From Brachycybe producta (Eukaryota > Arthropoda > Diplopoda > Playtdesmida > Andrognathidae), in assembly GCA_036925085.1 (NCBI GenBank), contig JAUPFP010000200.1:19316-83315 (forward strand): 64,000 bases of DNA, read 5' to 3'. The stretch's first letter is position 1. Each line of letters starts with the position of its first letter. The notes beneath the pieces were generated by a model that did not search any database, was not told where the DNA came from, and saw only the letters and a list, made by a program, of their open reading frames with translations. A program made the position numbers and the translations under genes. Below are positions 62,341-64,000 of the stretch, in pieces.

Positions 62341-64000
62341 ATTCAACTTCAATTTCAACTTCAATTTCTACATCAATTTCAACTTCAATTTAAATTTCAA
62401 TTTTAACTTCAATTTCAACTTCAATTTCAACTTCAATTTCAACTTCAATTTTAACTTGAAGTTCAACTTCAATTTTAACTTCAATTTTAACTTCAATTTC
62501 AACTTCAATTTCAACTTCACTTTCAACTTCAATTTCAACTTCAATTTCAACTTCAATTTCAACTTCAATTTCAACTGCAATTTCAACTTAAAATTCAACT
62601 TCAGTTTCAACTTCAATTTCAACTTCAATTTCAACTTCAATTTCAACTTCAACTTCAACTTCAATGTCAACTTCAATTTCAACTTCAATTTCAAATTCAA
62701 TTTCAACTTCAATTTCAACTTCACTTTCAACTTCAATTTCAACTTCAATTTCAACTTCAATTTCAATTTCAACTTTAATTTCAACTTCAATTTCAACTTC
62801 AATTTCAACTTCAATTTCAACTTCAATTTCAACTTCAATTTCAACTTCAATTTCAACTTCAATTTCAACTTCAATTTCAACTTCAATTTCAACTTCAATT
62901 TCAACTTCAATTTCTACATCAATTTCAACTTCAATTTAAATTTCAATTTTAACTTCAATTTCAACTTCAATTTCAACTTCAATTTCAACTTCAATTTCAA
63001 CTTCAATTTTAACTTGAAGTTCAACTTCAATTTTAACTTCAATTTTAACTTCAATTTCAACTTTAATTTCAACTTCAATTTCAACTTCAATTTCAACTTC
63101 AATTTCAACTTCAATTTCAACTTCAATTTCAACTTCAATTTCAACTTCAATTTCAACTTCAATTTCAACTTCAATTTCAACTTCAATTTCAACTTCTATT
63201 TCAACTTCAATTTCAACTTCAATTTCAACTTCAATTTCAACTGCAATTTCAACTTAAAATTCAACTTCAGTTTCAACTTCAATTTCAACTTCAATTTCAA
63301 CTTCAATTTCTACGTCAATTTCAACTTCAATTTCAATTTCAATTTTAACTTCAATTTCAACTTCAATTTCAACTTCAATTTTAACTTGAAGTTCAACTTC
63401 AATTTTAACTTCAATTTTAACTTCAATTTTAACTTCAATTTTAACTTCAATTTCAACTTTAATTTCAACTTCAATTTCAACTTCAATTTCAACTTCAATT
63501 TCAACTTCAATTTCAACTTCAATTTCAACTTCAATTTCAACTTCAATTTCAACTTCAATTTCTACGTCAATTTCAACTTCAATTTAAATTTCAATTTTAA
63601 CTTCAATTTCAACTTCAATTTCAACTTCAATTTCAACTTCAATTTCAACTTCAATTTCAACTTCAATTTCAACTTCTATTTCAACTTCAATTTCAACTTC
63701 AATTTCAACTTCAATTTCAACTGCAATTTCAACTTAAAATTCAACTTCAGTTTCAACTTCAATTTCAACTTCAATTTCAACTTCAATTTCTACGTCAATT
63801 TCAACTTCAATTTAAATTTCAATTTTAACTTCAATTTCAACTTCAATTTCAACTTCAATTTTAACTTGAAGTTCAACTTCAATTTTAACTTCAATTTTAA
63901 CTTCAATTTCAACTTTAATTTCAACTTCAATTTCAACTTCAATTTCAACTTCAATATCAACTTAAATTTCAACTTCAATTTCAACTTCAATTTCAACTTC
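62340..64000. repeat. Right-hand tail: clean B-type modules
   Basis: The register is regular again from about 62,345. It contains a zone D-type module with TACATC (62,369 and 62,915) and then the 480-bp tandem repeat. ATATCAACTTAAATTTC appears at about 63,955. The array runs off the window end. Confidence 0.85.
63195..63674. repeat. 480-bp tandem repeat, copy 1
   Basis: 480 bp is 40 dimers. CTGCA (63,241 and 63,721), TACGTC (63,311 and 63,791) and TTGAAG (63,388 and 63,868) all repeat at +480. Copy 1 reads TTTCAATTTCAATTTT after TACGTC, whereas copy 2 (from 63,675) has TTTAAATTTCAATTTT. Copy 2 is cut by the window end. Confidence 0.88.

Larger units (their letters stand above)
1..64000. repeat. 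12-bp satellite array (TTCAAC-TTCAAT), whole window
   Basis: The entire window is tandem TTCAAY hexamers, mostly alternating as TTCAAC then TTCAAT to give a 12-bp period. I saw no stretch longer than about 20-25 bases that cannot be read as a mutated run of this unit, so there is no room for a gene, RNA or mobile element. The plus strand has almost no G; G appears only in recurrent variants such as TTGAAG, CTGCAA, GTCAAC, TTCAGT, TTCGAC and TACGTC. Length differences between related segments are nearly always multiples of 12 (sometimes 6), as expected from unequal exchange between registered units. The array continues past both window ends, so its full size is unknown. Eukaryotic heterochromatin is an inference from length and structure. 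I cannot match the monomer to a named satellite family from memory. Confidence 0.97.

Noticed and set aside
10543-63868. Heat-shock element (inverted GAA/TTC) at TTGAAGTTCAA
   Set aside because: The family consensus needs two bases between GAA and TTC. Here there is one, and the neighbouring TTC repeats are all direct.
1-64000. Telomeric repeat array
   Set aside because: TTCAAY is unlike known telomere repeats, which are typically G-rich on one strand with G runs. Here G never clusters.
1-64000. CENP-B box
   Set aside because: No site with the required TTCG...CGGG bases occurs. The few TTCGAC and TTCGAT sites lack the CGGG half.
1-64000. Transposon, LTR element, LINE/SINE or other insertion in the array
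   Set aside because: I saw no poly(A) tail, terminal repeat, target-site duplication or unique segment anywhere. Every segment is derived from the satellite hexamer.
1-64000. GAA/TTC triplet-type triplex (H-DNA) forming tract
   Set aside because: Neither strand is purine-only. A interrupts the pyrimidine strand twice in every six bases, so no homopurine run of useful length exists.
1-64000. A novel gene-encoded defence, metabolic or regulatory system
   Set aside because: There is no coding capacity beyond repeat-derived frames. The interest of the window lies in satellite architecture, not in a gene system.

Overview
This 64 kb window is one uninterrupted block of eukaryotic satellite DNA. 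I found no protein gene, RNA gene, transposon, CRISPR array or other unique sequence. Everything derives from the hexamer TTCAAY, arranged mostly as an alternating 12-bp dimer TTCAAC-TTCAAT. The plus strand is almost free of G, and the consensus dimer is 25% C, 0% G. A tandem array of this length, with nested higher-order repeats (HORs), points to eukaryotic heterochromatin (pericentromeric, subtelomeric or sex-chromosome-like). The sequence itself does not identify the species or the chromosomal position.

Layout. Zone A1 (1 to about 10,440) is built from composite units around a rigid 354-bp core (start TTCCAATTTCTAATTC, end ACATSAATTTC). Zone B1 (about 10,440-17,250) is built from shorter modules marked by TACGTCAA, TTTAAATTT and TTGAAGTTCAAC. 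Zones A2 (17,250-23,760) and B2 (23,760 to about 32,395) repeat the A-then-B order. They are a head-to-tail second copy of about 6,262-17,220, expanded from about 11 kb to about 15 kb by internal duplications of about 1,678, 1,074 and 1,241 bp. Zone B3 (about 33,030-39,220) is a rearranged further copy of the second half of B2. Zone C (39,220-57,313) carries a new slip element (TTTCCACAATCAA), a 2.0/1.75-kb HOR in three copies (41,805 to about 47,520), irregular 2.4-2.6-kb units (48,260-54,390) and a 2.92-kb unit (54,390-57,313). That last unit is repeated at 57,314 to about 60,270. Zone D (60,270-62,340) and a clean tail (62,340-64,000, with a 480-bp tandem duplication) close the window.

Three structural facts stand out. 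First, the 6-bp register is kept with great fidelity for 57 kb. It breaks by -1 at each of eleven A-type slip sites, by +1 at each of seven C slip elements, and at three isolated single-base sites. Second, that fidelity collapses between about 57.73 and 62.24 kb, where about 30 single-base indels cluster. This is more likely a consensus-quality problem than biology. Third, the recurrent CpG in TACGTC has decayed to both TACATC and TATGTC, the pattern expected if this satellite is CpG-methylated.

The very long open frames (up to about 3,100 codons of alternating Asn-Phe) are arithmetic consequences of a 12-bp period. No codon in that frame (TTC, TTT, AAC, AAT) can become a stop by one substitution. 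I do not call any of them a gene.
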